Assembly (NCBI GenBank): GCA_964504595.1
Contig: CAZDEE010000007.1
Coordinates: 1-64,000 of the forward strand
DNA: 64,000 nt
DNA from: CAG-826 sp964504595
GTDB taxonomy: Bacteria > Bacillota_I > Bacilli_A > RFN20 > CAG-826
Direction: 5' to 3'
Positions 1 to 8,341 of this stretch are shown piece after piece. Below the pieces are notes generated by a model that ran no database searches, had not been told where the DNA came from, and saw only the letters and a program-made list of their open reading frames with translations. The position numbers were made by a program, and so were the translations under genes. Every line of letters begins with the position of its first letter. Positions within the stretch are counted from its first letter, which is position 1.

Positions 1-113
1 TTTAATAATTGATACACATTTTGCCTTTTTTATTTTATCCTAATTTTTTATTCCAACCTTACTTCTTTTAATTCAATCAATTTTATTTTCTCTTCTATTG
101 TTAATTCCATAAT
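1..113. other. Non-coding edge, nothing recognised
   Basis: AT-rich sequence beyond copy A of the structured element. The only open stretch is a 20-codon minus-strand ORF without a Shine-Dalgarno sequence, which I do not call as a gene. The neighbouring gene lies outside the window. Confidence 0.5.
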
Positions 114-176
114 AAAAAAACCCTAAGTCTTTCTAACTGTTTTAGTTAGTCTAACTTTTAGGGTTAAATACATAAG
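114..176 (-). terminator. Structured 3' element, copy A (terminator-like)
   Basis: Downstream of the F420-ligase-like gene. On the minus strand an outer stem CCCTAA/TTAGGG (121-126 with 158-163) encloses an inner hairpin of CTAACT and AGTTAG (133-138 with 144-149) and is followed by seven T residues (114-120), as in a Rho-independent terminator. A second CTAACT box (151-156) could pair with the same AGTTAG instead. The sequence matches a second element at 5660-5743, so it is a repeated structured element and not only a terminator. Confidence 0.65.
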
Positions 177-203
177 CTTTAATAGACAAAAATAATTAAA
201 AAT

Positions 204-1394
204 CTATTCTTCGGTATAATTATCAAAATATCCTTGAACTAAAATAATTGGAGTTCCTTTATCTCCAGAACCACTTGTAAGATCACATAATGATCCAAGC
301 AAATCAGTTATTTGACGTGGTGTAGTTCCTTGAGATGCCATTTGACCAACAAGATTATTGCTCTTTTCTTTAATTGACTTTTTAATAGCAAGAGCAAGTT
401 CTTCTCCACGAAGGTCTTTAAAATCATTATCCGCTAAAAACTTAAGCTTAATTTCATTTGGTGTTCCTTTTAAGCCATCAGTGTGGAAAGGAGATACAAC
501 TGGGTCCGCTAACTCCCATATTTTTCCTTGAGGATCTTTAAATGCTCCATCTCCATAAACCATTACTTCAACATGTTTTCCTGTCTTTTCTAAAAACAAT
601 TGTTGAATCTTTTCAACTAACCATTGAGAATCGCGTGGGAATAATTTAATTGTATCTTCAGTTGATTTATTAGAGCCTAATAAACCATAATTTTCATTAT
701 ATCCACTTCCATCAATTGAGCTAGTTAAAATATCATCTAAGCCATAGACGTTATTCGCACCATTTTGTTTTAAAATTCTTTTACTTCTAAAACGTGTATG
801 AATATCGCATGTCAAGACATCTTTTGTATAGTTTAAAATTGCTTTCGCTTGATTAGCAAAAATTACTTCTACATCGCATCCTTGACTCTTTATTAAATCA
901 ATATAAAAATCAATATAATCAACACCGGTAAACTCATGAACCTTATGGCCAAATAAATTACGATATTGTTCTAATGATAAAATATCACTATATGGATTTA
1001 CTCCCTTTTCATCTAATTCATCTAAAGTTAATAAAGCATTTCCTACTTCATCACTTGGATAAGATAACATTAAATAAATCTTTTTTACTCCTAAAGCAAT
1101 TCCTTTTAATAAAATAGAAAATCTATTTCTTGAAAGAATTGGGAAAATAACTCCTATTTCACCACTAGGAAATTTAGCTTTAACATCTTTTGCAATATCA
1201 TTTACAGATGCATAATTTCCTTGTGCACGAGCAACAATTGATTCAGTTAAAGCGATAACATCTCTATCGTGTAAATCAAATCCTTCGTTTTGTGAGGCTA
1301 AAATCACGCTATTGACAGCGATAGAAGCTAAATCATCGCCTTGTTTAATAATAGGGCATCTAATTCCTCGACTTGTAGTACCAACACTTCTCAT
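204..1394 (-). CDS. Coenzyme F420-0:L-glutamate ligase-like protein
   Basis: About 396 residues. The N-terminal half resembles the CofE/FbiB family of F420-0:gamma-glutamyl ligases, for example GIRCPIIKQGDDL and DVIALTESIVARAQGNY. The family adds glutamate to coenzyme F420, but many Bacillota that make no F420 carry such homologues with an unproven role, so the substrate here is unknown. I chose the ATG at 1392-1394 because AGAAAGGA lies just upstream; a longer reading would run into the preceding gene. It follows the FAD protein by about 10 bases, so the two are probably co-transcribed. A structured terminator-like element lies downstream. Confidence 0.7.
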   Translation of the reverse strand: MRSVGTTSRGIRCPIIKQGDDLASIAVNSVILASQNEGFDLHDRDVIALTESIVARAQGNYASVNDIAKDVKAKFPSGEIGVIFPILSRNRFSILLKGIALGVKKIYLMLSYPSDEVGNALLTLDELDEKGVNPYSDILSLEQYRNLFGHKVHEFTGVDYIDFYIDLIKSQGCDVEVIFANQAKAILNYTKDVLTCDIHTRFRSKRILKQNGANNVYGLDDILTSSIDGSGYNENYGLLGSNKSTEDTIKLFPRDSQWLVEKIQQLFLEKTGKHVEVMVYGDGAFKDPQGKIWELADPVVSPFHTDGLKGTPNEIKLKFLADNDFKDLRGEELALAIKKSIKEKSNNLVGQMASQGTTPRQITDLLGSLCDLTSGSGDKGTPIILVQGYFDNYTEE

Positions 1395-1404
1395 AATTAA
1401 TAAT

Positions 1405-2826
1405 TTATCCTTTCTTTGCAATAATATTTCTTGCAATATAAACTCCACAAGCTCCTGCTTGAGCAAGGCCGCGAGTTAATCCAGCTCCATCTCCACCAAC
1501 AAACAATCCTTTGATACCTTTAACTTCTAATGTGTTATCGATATCTGGATGTGCACTATAGTATTTAGCTTCAACTCCATATAATAAAGTATGCTCAGTT
1601 GCAATTCCCGGAGTAATTTTATCAAGTACTTTAATCATTTCGACAATTGACTGCATAGTTTTATATGGTAAGCATAATGCTAAATCGCCTGGAACAGCCT
1701 CTTTTAAAGTAGGTTTAACAAATCCTTCTCTTAATCTTTTAACGGTTGTTCTTCTACCTTTTAAGATGTCACCAAAACGTTGTACTAATACAGAACCACA
1801 GGCTAATTGATTAGCGAGGGATGAAACTTTTAAAGCATATTCATTCGGCTTATTAAATGGATCTTCAAAATGATGTGAGACTAACAAAGCAAAGTTTGTA
1901 TTATCTGAACTATATTTTGAATCATTGTATGAATGGCCATTAACATTAACAACACCTTCATAATTTTCCATAACAACATGTCCTCCAGGATTAGAGCAGA
2001 ATGTTCTTACAGTATTACCTGTTGATGTCTTATAAACAAACTTACCTTCATAAAGGTGAGTATTAATCTCTTCCATAATTAAATTATCACACTCAACTCG
2101 AACACCTATATCAACTTGAGTTTGTGACATTTTAATATTATTTTTCTCAAATATATTAGATAGCCATTCGCTTCCTTCTCTTCCGACCGCTAAAACGACC
2201 TTATCAGCGAATACTTTTTCATTATTATTATCTAAAATGACTCCTTGAATTTGACCATCTTGAACAATAATATCATTTACCGCTATACCAAATTGCATTT
2301 CAATCTTATCACTTAAATAAGCAAAAATACGAGAAAGTATTTTTAAATTCTCTTCGGTTCCTAAATGTCTTACTTTACTACGTAATAACTTAACACCAAC
2401 AGATAACGCTCTTAATTCAATTTCTTTAACTTTTGGGGTAAATGGATCAGTTATTAATTCTGTCGCCCCAAACTCAAGATTAATGCTATCAACATAATTA
2501 ATTAAATCCATTAATTCGTCATTTGACATATATTCTTGTAGCCAGCCACCAAATTCTGTTGTGATATTAAATTTTCCATCAGAATACGCACCTGCTCCAC
2601 CAAATCCCGAGGTAATAGAGCAAGCTGGGAAACATTCCCTATATCCTTCCTTATTAAGAGGACATTTATCAATTTTATGATTCAGTACCGGGCAATTCCT
2701 TGTATGTATATCTCTTCCCTTATCAATAAGTAAAATAGATTTATTAGGATCTAATTTACTAAGCTCATAAGCGCAAAAATAACCAGCAGGGCCTGCGCCA
2801 ACAATAATGACATCATATTTTCTCAT
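1405..2826 (-). CDS. FAD-dependent oxidoreductase (COG2509-like)
   Basis: 473 residues starting with a dinucleotide-binding Rossmann motif, GAGPAG at residues 10-15, in MRKYDVIIVGAGPAG. A glycine-rich C-terminal segment (LFVGGDGAGLTRGLAQAGA) is the usual second FAD-contacting motif. Cysteines cluster near residues 45-70 (NCPVLNHKIDKCPLNKEGYRECFPAC). Length and motifs fit the uncharacterised FAD-dependent dehydrogenases of COG2509, whose substrate is not known. GGAGGG precedes the ATG. It is the first gene of a two-gene unit with the F420-ligase-like gene, which may mean a shared pathway. Cytosolic. Confidence 0.75.
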   Translation of the reverse strand: MRKYDVIIVGAGPAGYFCAYELSKLDPNKSILLIDKGRDIHTRNCPVLNHKIDKCPLNKEGYRECFPACSITSGFGGAGAYSDGKFNITTEFGGWLQEYMSNDELMDLINYVDSINLEFGATELITDPFTPKVKEIELRALSVGVKLLRSKVRHLGTEENLKILSRIFAYLSDKIEMQFGIAVNDIIVQDGQIQGVILDNNNEKVFADKVVLAVGREGSEWLSNIFEKNNIKMSQTQVDIGVRVECDNLIMEEINTHLYEGKFVYKTSTGNTVRTFCSNPGGHVVMENYEGVVNVNGHSYNDSKYSSDNTNFALLVSHHFEDPFNKPNEYALKVSSLANQLACGSVLVQRFGDILKGRRTTVKRLREGFVKPTLKEAVPGDLALCLPYKTMQSIVEMIKVLDKITPGIATEHTLLYGVEAKYYSAHPDIDNTLEVKGIKGLFVGGDGAGLTRGLAQAGACGVYIARNIIAKKG

Positions 2827-2920
2827 AATATCGTCCCTCCAAGGATTTTATTATAAATAAAATTTAACTAAATATCTATAGTAAAGAAAAAAAGATTATT
2901 CAAGTTTTAAAAAAATACAC

Positions 2921-2966
2921 AAAATAAAAGGCATCAACTTGCATAATATTACAAATAGATGCCTTC
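2921..2966 (-). terminator. Terminator of mntP
   Basis: Inverted repeat AAGGCATC (2928-2935) and GATGCCTT (2958-2965), followed on the minus strand by TTTTATTTT. It lies directly downstream of the MntP gene. Confidence 0.75.
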
Positions 2967-2997
2967 ATTTAATTTATTATTTGTTATTTACTATTTT

Positions 2998-3624
2998 TTA
3001 TAAGATTGTATGTTCAAGTAAAATCGAAAAACCAATAACTATTAACACAATGCCTCCAATAAAAGGAGCTACTTTATTAAATATGCTACCTATTTTTTTA
3101 CCAAACAATCCTCCAATTAAAGAAAGAATAAAAGTAACAACTACAATAACTGGAACAATTCCCCAAATTGTCATCTGTTGATAATTTTCAACGCCTAATG
3201 AAGCATATAAAGATATTCCTACTGCAAGAGCGTCAATACTTGTTGCAACACTTTGAAGCAACATCCCTCCAATAGTCAAATCATCGTTATTCTCATCATT
3301 TTCCTCTGCAGAACTAGATTCTTTTTTTCTAACTTCCTTAATTCCATCAAAAACCATTTTTCCACCTAAATAACAAAGAAGAGCCAAAGCAATCCAATGA
3401 TCCATAGATTTAACAACACTATCTACATTACTATTCAAACTTGTTAATGACATTAAATAGTAACCAACAAGAGGCATAATACCTTGAAACAATCCAAAAA
3501 GTAATGATGTAAATATCATTTTCTTTTTCGAATAGTTTTTATAAACAAGTCCATTAGTAATTGAAACAGTTGTGGCATCAACCGCTAAAGAACAAGATAA
3601 AATTAATACTTCAATAAAACCCAT
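2998..3624 (-). CDS. mntP: MntP-family manganese efflux pump
   Basis: About 208 residues and six hydrophobic segments in two similar halves, as in MntP (formerly DUF204/YebN), which exports Mn2+ across the cytoplasmic membrane. Each half carries a conserved Asp in a membrane segment: SLAVDATTVSI near the N-terminus and TSIDALAVGIS in the middle. A short acidic loop (SSSAEENDENNDD) separates the halves. The ATG at 3622-3624 is preferred over an upstream TTG because TTGGAGA lies at good spacing. A terminator follows. No manganese riboswitch was recognised upstream, where only about 40 bases separate it from the aminopeptidase gene. Confidence 0.85.
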   Translation of the reverse strand: MGFIEVLILSCSLAVDATTVSITNGLVYKNYSKKKMIFTSLLFGLFQGIMPLVGYYLMSLTSLNSNVDSVVKSMDHWIALALLCYLGGKMVFDGIKEVRKKESSSAEENDENNDDLTIGGMLLQSVATSIDALAVGISLYASLGVENYQQMTIWGIVPVIVVVTFILSLIGGLFGKKIGSIFNKVAPFIGGIVLIVIGFSILLEHTIL

Positions 3625-3662
3625 GAAAACAATCTCCAATTTTTTTAAATAATTACATTAAA

Positions 3663-4889
3663 TTAGAAAGCCCAATTTCCGTTTTGGAAAATCAAGACTT
3701 CTCTTCCATCCTCTAATATACCTTTAATTTCTAAATCAGGCGCGCCAATCATGAAATCAACATGAATCATCGAATCGTTAACACCCATTGCATCAAATTG
3801 TTCTTTTGTATACTTTGAATAATCTTTAATACAATTTGAAAATCCTCTTCCTAAAGCTAAGTGACAAGATGCATTTTCATCGAACAATGTATTATAGAAT
3901 AATATATTTGAATTTGAAATAGGTGAATCATATGGAACTAAAGCAACTTCACCTAAATAAGGTGCGTTTTCATCCATAGAAATCATTGTTTTTAATAATT
4001 CTTCACCAACACGAGCATGAACTTCAACTGCTTTACCATTTTCAAATCTAATTGAAAAATCTTCAATCAATTCGCCATTATATGAAAGTGGTTTAGTTGC
4101 ATAAACAATACCTTCCGCTTCACCTTTTTTAGGTGTTACAAAGCATTCTTCTGTAGGCATATTTGGATTAAAATAAATCTTGCTAGTCGCAGTATATTCT
4201 CCGCCACCTAAGAATAAAGCATCTTTTATTAACCCAACTTTGAAATCTGTACCATTACTTGAATGATAATGCAATTCTTTCAAACCTAAGCCATTTAAAT
4301 AATCGCATTTACTTTGCATTTCTTTATTATGTTTTTCCCAAGCTAAAATTGGATCATCATCCACTCTTGTGGTATATAAAATTGCATCCCATAATTTATC
4401 AAAAGCAACTTTTTTAGAATCATTAGGAAATACCTTTTTAGCCCATGCATAGGAAGGAACCGCAACAATAGTCCATTGATATTCATTTTCCATTCGATCT
4501 CTAAATGCTTTTATTTGAGGGAATCTTATCTTCATTGCTTTTGAATTTTTCTCTTGATCAATTCCCTTTAAGGAATCAGGATCACTTGATTCAATATAAA
4601 TCATAACTGGTAATGTTGATGCTTGCCATTCCCATTTTTCAAGTTCCCATTTTTCTAAAGAGCCTAATGTTTTAACATTTTGATATTTAACATCTAATTT
4701 ACGTAATTCGTCATCGTTCCATTGAACAACAACCTTTTTAGCGCCCGCTTTATAGCATTCTTGAACCACTAAACGAACAAATTCACTTTGATCAATCTCC
4801 GCTCGGACAATAACATCTTGACCTTTTTGAACATTCGCACCTACACGAGCTATTAATTTAGCATATTTTTTTAATACATTCTTTTTCAT
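3663..4889 (-). CDS. M29-family metallo-aminopeptidase
   Basis: About 408 residues, the length of AmpS/aminopeptidase T enzymes (peptidase family M29), which remove N-terminal residues from peptides using two metal ions. Ligand regions are visible: MPTEECFVTP and LGEVALVPYDSPIS (Glu), NTLFDENASCHLALG (His) and IHVDFMIGAPDLEI (His, Asp). GAAAGAAGG sits six bases before the second of two close ATGs, so I use that start. Cytosolic peptide turnover is the likely role. mntP lies 38 bases downstream on the same strand and may be co-transcribed. Confidence 0.88.
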   Translation of the reverse strand: MKKNVLKKYAKLIARVGANVQKGQDVIVRAEIDQSEFVRLVVQECYKAGAKKVVVQWNDDELRKLDVKYQNVKTLGSLEKWELEKWEWQASTLPVMIYIESSDPDSLKGIDQEKNSKAMKIRFPQIKAFRDRMENEYQWTIVAVPSYAWAKKVFPNDSKKVAFDKLWDAILYTTRVDDDPILAWEKHNKEMQSKCDYLNGLGLKELHYHSSNGTDFKVGLIKDALFLGGGEYTATSKIYFNPNMPTEECFVTPKKGEAEGIVYATKPLSYNGELIEDFSIRFENGKAVEVHARVGEELLKTMISMDENAPYLGEVALVPYDSPISNSNILFYNTLFDENASCHLALGRGFSNCIKDYSKYTKEQFDAMGVNDSMIHVDFMIGAPDLEIKGILEDGREVLIFQNGNWAF

Positions 4890-5069
4890 AATCATCCTTC
4901 TTTCGCATTTAATAATAGCACAAATCTTTATTAATATAAATTTAATAAAAATATTGTATTATATTTGTGGTAAAATAATTTTAGTTTTTAATAAAAAAAC
5001 TAGTTTTATTAAAATCTATTTAAGTTAGAAGTCATCTACTTAATTTCTTAAAAAAGGAGTGATTTGTAT

Positions 5070-5657
5070 ATGAAAATAAAATTAAGTGATTGCATTGATA
5101 GTGTATTTTTATTAATTATAGGTATTCTCTTCCTTGTATTTCCCTCACAAATGATCAATTGGATTGGTTTAATCGTTGGTATTTATTTTATCGGCAAAGC
5201 TCTAATAGGCTTCTTATTTCCACTTATTTTCCCATTATCTAGAATTTCCGCTGGTATTAATTTATGCATCGGTATTCTATGCTTAGTATTATGGGGATTA
5301 TTCCTTAAATTCATTATGATTTTAATGAGTATTATTTTATTAGGTGAAGGACTTACAAGTCTAACAAAAACTCCACTTGATTTAAAAAATAAAAAAACTT
5401 ATTTACCTAATATTCTTGCCATTCTTGAAACATTATTTGGTGTTACGATATTTGTTACCGCAATTATAAATGCAGAAAATGTATTAGGAATTTTATCCGG
5501 TATCACATTAATAATTCTTGCAGTAATAACATTTCTTAACTCTGCATGTGGAAAAAGCAATGATTCAACCAACGATAATAACAGCGACAGAATCAAGTTT
5601 AAATCCGATGTTATCGATGCTGAAATCGTAAGTGAAAAACATACCCATCAAGACTAA
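5070..5657 (+). CDS. HdeD/DUF308-like membrane protein
   Basis: About 195 residues with six hydrophobic segments over the first 160 and a polar tail rich in Asn and Asp (DSTNDNNSDRIKFKSDVIDAEI). The pattern LIIGILFLVFPSQMINWIGLIVGIYFIGKAL is broken into short helices typical of the DUF308/HdeD family, whose function in Bacillota is unknown. GGAGTGA precedes the chosen ATG at 5070; an in-frame TTG at 5064 is too close to it. It is a single gene followed by a structured element that recurs elsewhere in the window. Confidence 0.6.
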   Translation: MKIKLSDCIDSVFLLIIGILFLVFPSQMINWIGLIVGIYFIGKALIGFLFPLIFPLSRISAGINLCIGILCLVLWGLFLKFIMILMSIILLGEGLTSLTKTPLDLKNKKTYLPNILAILETLFGVTIFVTAIINAENVLGILSGITLIILAVITFLNSACGKSNDSTNDNNSDRIKFKSDVIDAEIVSEKHTHQD

Positions 5658-5659
5658 AT

Positions 5660-5743
5660 AGCTCTATATGTATTTAACCAAAAAAGTTAAGCTAACTAAA
5701 GTAGTTAGAAATACTTAAAAAGTTAAGTACAAGAGCTTTTTTT
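5660..5743 (+). terminator. Structured 3' element, copy B (terminator-like)
   Basis: Follows the stop of the DUF308-like gene by two bases. AGCTCT (5660-5665) pairs with AGAGCT (5732-5737), which runs into seven T residues. Inside is CTAACT-aaagt-AGTTAG flanked by AAGTTA and ATACTT, plus a TTTAAC/GTTAAG pairing. The interior is nearly the same as copy A at 114-176 on the other strand. Confidence 0.65.
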
Positions 5744-5778
5744 ATTATCATTTTTCATATTTCATTCATTAAAACTAA

Positions 5779-5825
5779 TAAAAAAGAAACCAATCATAAA
5801 GCTAATACTCTATAAATCAGTTTCT
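5779..5825 (-). terminator. Terminator of the folD-thyX-like unit
   Basis: On the minus strand AGAAAC (5820-5825) and GTTTCT (5785-5790) can pair around a loop of about 29 bases and are followed by six T residues. It lies about 20 bases past the stop of the ThyX-like gene. The stem is short. Confidence 0.5.
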
Positions 5826-5844
5826 ATTAATCTTTATTAATAAA

Positions 5845-6432
5845 CTATTTATTAAATTCAGTTAATTCTATAAAGTGAGGTAAACTTTCACACCACTTAC
5901 AGAAAATATTCCATTCCTTTAATTTATGATGTTTTCTTTGATGATACATCGTTTTTAATTGTTGATAATTAGTGGTCATTGTTGCGCCTAAGCAAAATCC
6001 GCATGGAAGAGAAGCAACAATCTTTCTCCATAATAATTGTTTTGTTTCTCCTTCCTCTAAGGTTTTATACTCTTCTACCAATTTGGCAATAACCGCTAAA
6101 ACTTCACTAGATGTCTCTTCAACACATTGATCATTAATCTCAAATTTCATTAAGCAATGCATCGTTGATTGTGAAGAAATAAAATCAAACCAATGATATC
6201 TTTGTGCTTGTTTCCACCAATATAAAGGTGCGGTTACATCCATTTGCACTAAAATACCTTTTAAATAATTATCATGACCTTCTCCAGATTTAGTTGTGCC
6301 TAGCTTCATTGCTCTTCTAAAATCCGCATCAGTAACTTCACTATCATCAATAACTGTTCTCATAGGATTTCCAGAAGCCTTTACCGCTCTATCCAATCCA
6401 TAAACTGATGTATTTTTAATATTAAATTCCAT
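5845..6432 (-). CDS. Divergent ThyX-like protein (putative)
   Basis: About 195 residues. The segment LYWWKQAQRYHWFDFISSQS looks like the ligand-binding region of flavin-dependent thymidylate synthase ThyX, which makes dTMP from dUMP and methylene-THF. A later helix (NYQQLKTMYHQRKHHKLKEW) resembles ThyX's arginine-rich helix. The classical RHRxxSxNExSxRY motif is not intact: one Arg and a Ser-rich stretch remain, but the Arg-Tyr after the serine is missing. The ATG at 6430-6432, after GGGAGG, overlaps folD by 11 bases, so the genes are probably translationally coupled; FolD interconverts the THF cofactor ThyX would use. Without the motif it could be a non-catalytic paralogue or an unrelated phage-type protein. 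Confidence 0.45.
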   Translation of the reverse strand: MEFNIKNTSVYGLDRAVKASGNPMRTVIDDSEVTDADFRRAMKLGTTKSGEGHDNYLKGILVQMDVTAPLYWWKQAQRYHWFDFISSQSTMHCLMKFEINDQCVEETSSEVLAVIAKLVEEYKTLEEGETKQLLWRKIVASLPCGFCLGATMTTNYQQLKTMYHQRKHHKLKEWNIFCKWCESLPHFIELTEFNK

Positions 6433-7216
6433 TTTTATAAGCCTCCCAAACATTTTTTAATAATGATAATCTCGTTAATAAACCCACCCCTCCAGGAACA
6501 GGTGTTTGAAGTTGAACTTTTAATCCAGGTTTGCAATCACCATAAAGTTTTCCTTCTTCTCGAACAATGCCAATATCAACAATAATCGCATTTTCTTTAT
6601 ATGTAATCGAATCATCTAACATCCATTTTTTGCCTACTGCACTAAAAATTAAATCAGCATTTTCTAAATATCTTTTTTTGTCTTCTTCCTTTGTTCTTGA
6701 ATGTAAAACAGTACAGTTCGTACTTAAATCAATTAACAATTTTGCTAAAGGACGTCCAACAATATTGCTTCTACCAATTACAACAGCATTCTTGCCACTA
6801 AAAGAAACATTTTCCGCTTTTAAATAATCAATAACACCTTTAGGAGTGCATGCGATAAAAGAAGAACAAGGATGGAATCCATCAACATCTTTTAAAGGAT
6901 TAACATATAATTTAATCTTTTCTTCATCAATATGTGCAGGTAAAGGCATCTGCACAATATAGCCATGAACATCATCACGAGTATTTAACTCATCTAACAC
7001 TTTAAGTAAATCTTCTTCACTAGTATTCAAAGATAATTTTATTAATTCAGAAATAATTCCAACTTCACTACAATCTTTTATCTTACCTTTAACATAGGCA
7101 TTGCTTGCTGGATCATCATTCATTTGCACAATAACCAAATGAGGTTTAATAATTAAGTTATCAATTTTTTCTTTTAATTTTATTTTTTCTTGATTAACAT
7201 ATTCTTTTATTTCCAT
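6422..7216 (-). CDS. folD: Methylene-THF dehydrogenase/cyclohydrolase FolD
   Basis: 264 residues, slightly shorter than the usual 280 or so. It interconverts 5,10-methylene-, methenyl- and 10-formyl-tetrahydrofolate in the cytosol. Signatures in order: the catalytic Tyr-Lys pair in SNAYVKGK (Y41, K45), VQMPLPAHID, KDVDGFHP (substrate Asp), GRSNIVGRPLAKLL (NADP-binding) and TPVPGGVGLLTR near the end. It is the first gene of a two-gene unit with the ThyX-like gene, whose start overlaps its end. The ATG is preceded by AGGGAGTG. An extended -10 promoter is visible upstream. Confidence 0.93.
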   Translation of the reverse strand: MEIKEYVNQEKIKLKEKIDNLIIKPHLVIVQMNDDPASNAYVKGKIKDCSEVGIISELIKLSLNTSEEDLLKVLDELNTRDDVHGYIVQMPLPAHIDEEKIKLYVNPLKDVDGFHPCSSFIACTPKGVIDYLKAENVSFSGKNAVVIGRSNIVGRPLAKLLIDLSTNCTVLHSRTKEEDKKRYLENADLIFSAVGKKWMLDDSITYKENAIIVDIGIVREEGKLYGDCKPGLKVQLQTPVPGGVGLLTRLSLLKNVWEAYKNGI

Positions 7217-7247
7217 AACAACACTCCCTAAGAATGACTTCCATATG

Positions 7248-7256
7248 ATTATATCA
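7248..7256 (-). promoter_or_regulatory. Extended -10 promoter of folD
   Basis: On the minus strand TGATATAAT (TGnTATAAT, an extended -10) lies about 30 bases upstream of the folD ATG. The -35 region is poor, which is common for extended -10 promoters. Confidence 0.5.
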
Positions 7257-7397
7257 TGAAACCTCTTTATTAACTATAAATTTATAAACTAATTAAAAAG
7301 TAAACTTCATAGTTAAAAAATAAACTAAAATCAAAGGCATTATTCTTTTTTTCTTATTAAAAGCGCATTTAACTTATAATTAATTTTTTGATTAATA

Positions 7398-7406
7398 TGT
7401 TATAAT
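7398..7406 (+). promoter_or_regulatory. Extended -10 promoter of the TupA-like gene
   Basis: TGTTATAAT (TGnTATAAT) about 26 bases before the ATG at 7433. No good -35 is seen. Between here and the folD promoter (7257-7397) the divergent intergenic region shows nothing else. Confidence 0.45.
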
Positions 7407-7432
7407 TAAACAATAAATAGGAGTGAAAAAGT

Positions 7433-8341
7433 ATGGCAAATCCAAATCTAAAAGAAAATAAATTAATTAGAACCGTCGTGTTACCTTTTCGTAATGTAAT
7501 TAAAACTTTTTTCCCTATTACATATGTAAAGCTTCAATATAAGTATATTACACATCATAAACTAAATTTAAAAAATCCTATTAGATATACAGAAAAGCTT
7601 CAATATTTAAGAGTGTATACTTATCCGAAAAATCCTCTTGTTAGCAAATGTGCTTCTCGAGATGGCTTAAGAGAATACGCTAGTGAATTAGGATTAGAAA
7701 AATATCTTGTTCCTATCATAGGTATTTATTCATCTTTTGATGAAATAGATTTTAATAAATTACCAGATGCATTTGTTATGAAATGTACTCACGGAAGCGC
7801 AATGAACGCAATTATAGAAGATAAAGCAATAATTGATATCTTAGATTTAAAAAAGAAATTTGATAAATGGCTTAAAACTGATTATGGTAAAAAAACAATG
7901 GAAAGACATTATTCTCCTATTAAGCCAAAAATAATAATTGAACATCTATTAAAAGAAAATGATTATTTACCTATTGAGTATAAAATTCATGTATTTAATG
8001 GAAAAGCAAAATCATTATATGTTGTTACAAACAGAGGAAAGGATATCCGCTACACCAACTTCTACATTAATTGGGAAAGATTTGATGGATCACAATTTAA
8101 TGGTTGGAAAAGTAGTAAAATAGAACCTTCAAAGCCAAATAATTTTGATGAAATGATTTTTCTTGCTGAAAAATTAGCCTCACCTTTTCCTTTTGTGCGA
8201 GTGGATCTTTACTCCATTGAAGGAAAGATATATATAAGTGAAATGACATTTACACCCGCAAAAGGAACGCTTATACTTGATGATGATAATGCTGATTTTG
8301 AAATGGGAAGATGGTTAAAACTAGAAATGGAGGATAAATAA
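7433..8341 (+). CDS. TupA-like ATP-grasp protein
   Basis: 302 residues matching the ATPgrasp_TupA family (teichuronopeptide biosynthesis-like; also annotated as glycosyltransferase). Typical pieces are the N-terminal NPIRYTEKLQYL, DGLREYASELGLEKYLVPII, FVMKCTHGSAMN (ATP-grasp lysine and loop), KIIIEHLL, and PFVRVDLYSIEGKIYISEMTFTP near the end, which carries metal-binding Asp and Glu. Such enzymes are thought to join an amino acid or similar group to a cell-surface polymer using ATP; the acceptor here is unknown. AGGAG precedes the start. The next gene begins one base after the stop, so the pair is an operon. Confidence 0.75.
   Translation: MANPNLKENKLIRTVVLPFRNVIKTFFPITYVKLQYKYITHHKLNLKNPIRYTEKLQYLRVYTYPKNPLVSKCASRDGLREYASELGLEKYLVPIIGIYSSFDEIDFNKLPDAFVMKCTHGSAMNAIIEDKAIIDILDLKKKFDKWLKTDYGKKTMERHYSPIKPKIIIEHLLKENDYLPIEYKIHVFNGKAKSLYVVTNRGKDIRYTNFYINWERFDGSQFNGWKSSKIEPSKPNNFDEMIFLAEKLASPFPFVRVDLYSIEGKIYISEMTFTPAKGTLILDDDNADFEMGRWLKLEMEDK

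Noticed and set aside
47..109. 20-codon minus-strand ORF at the window edge
   Set aside because: Very short, no ribosome-binding site and directly behind a terminator-like element.
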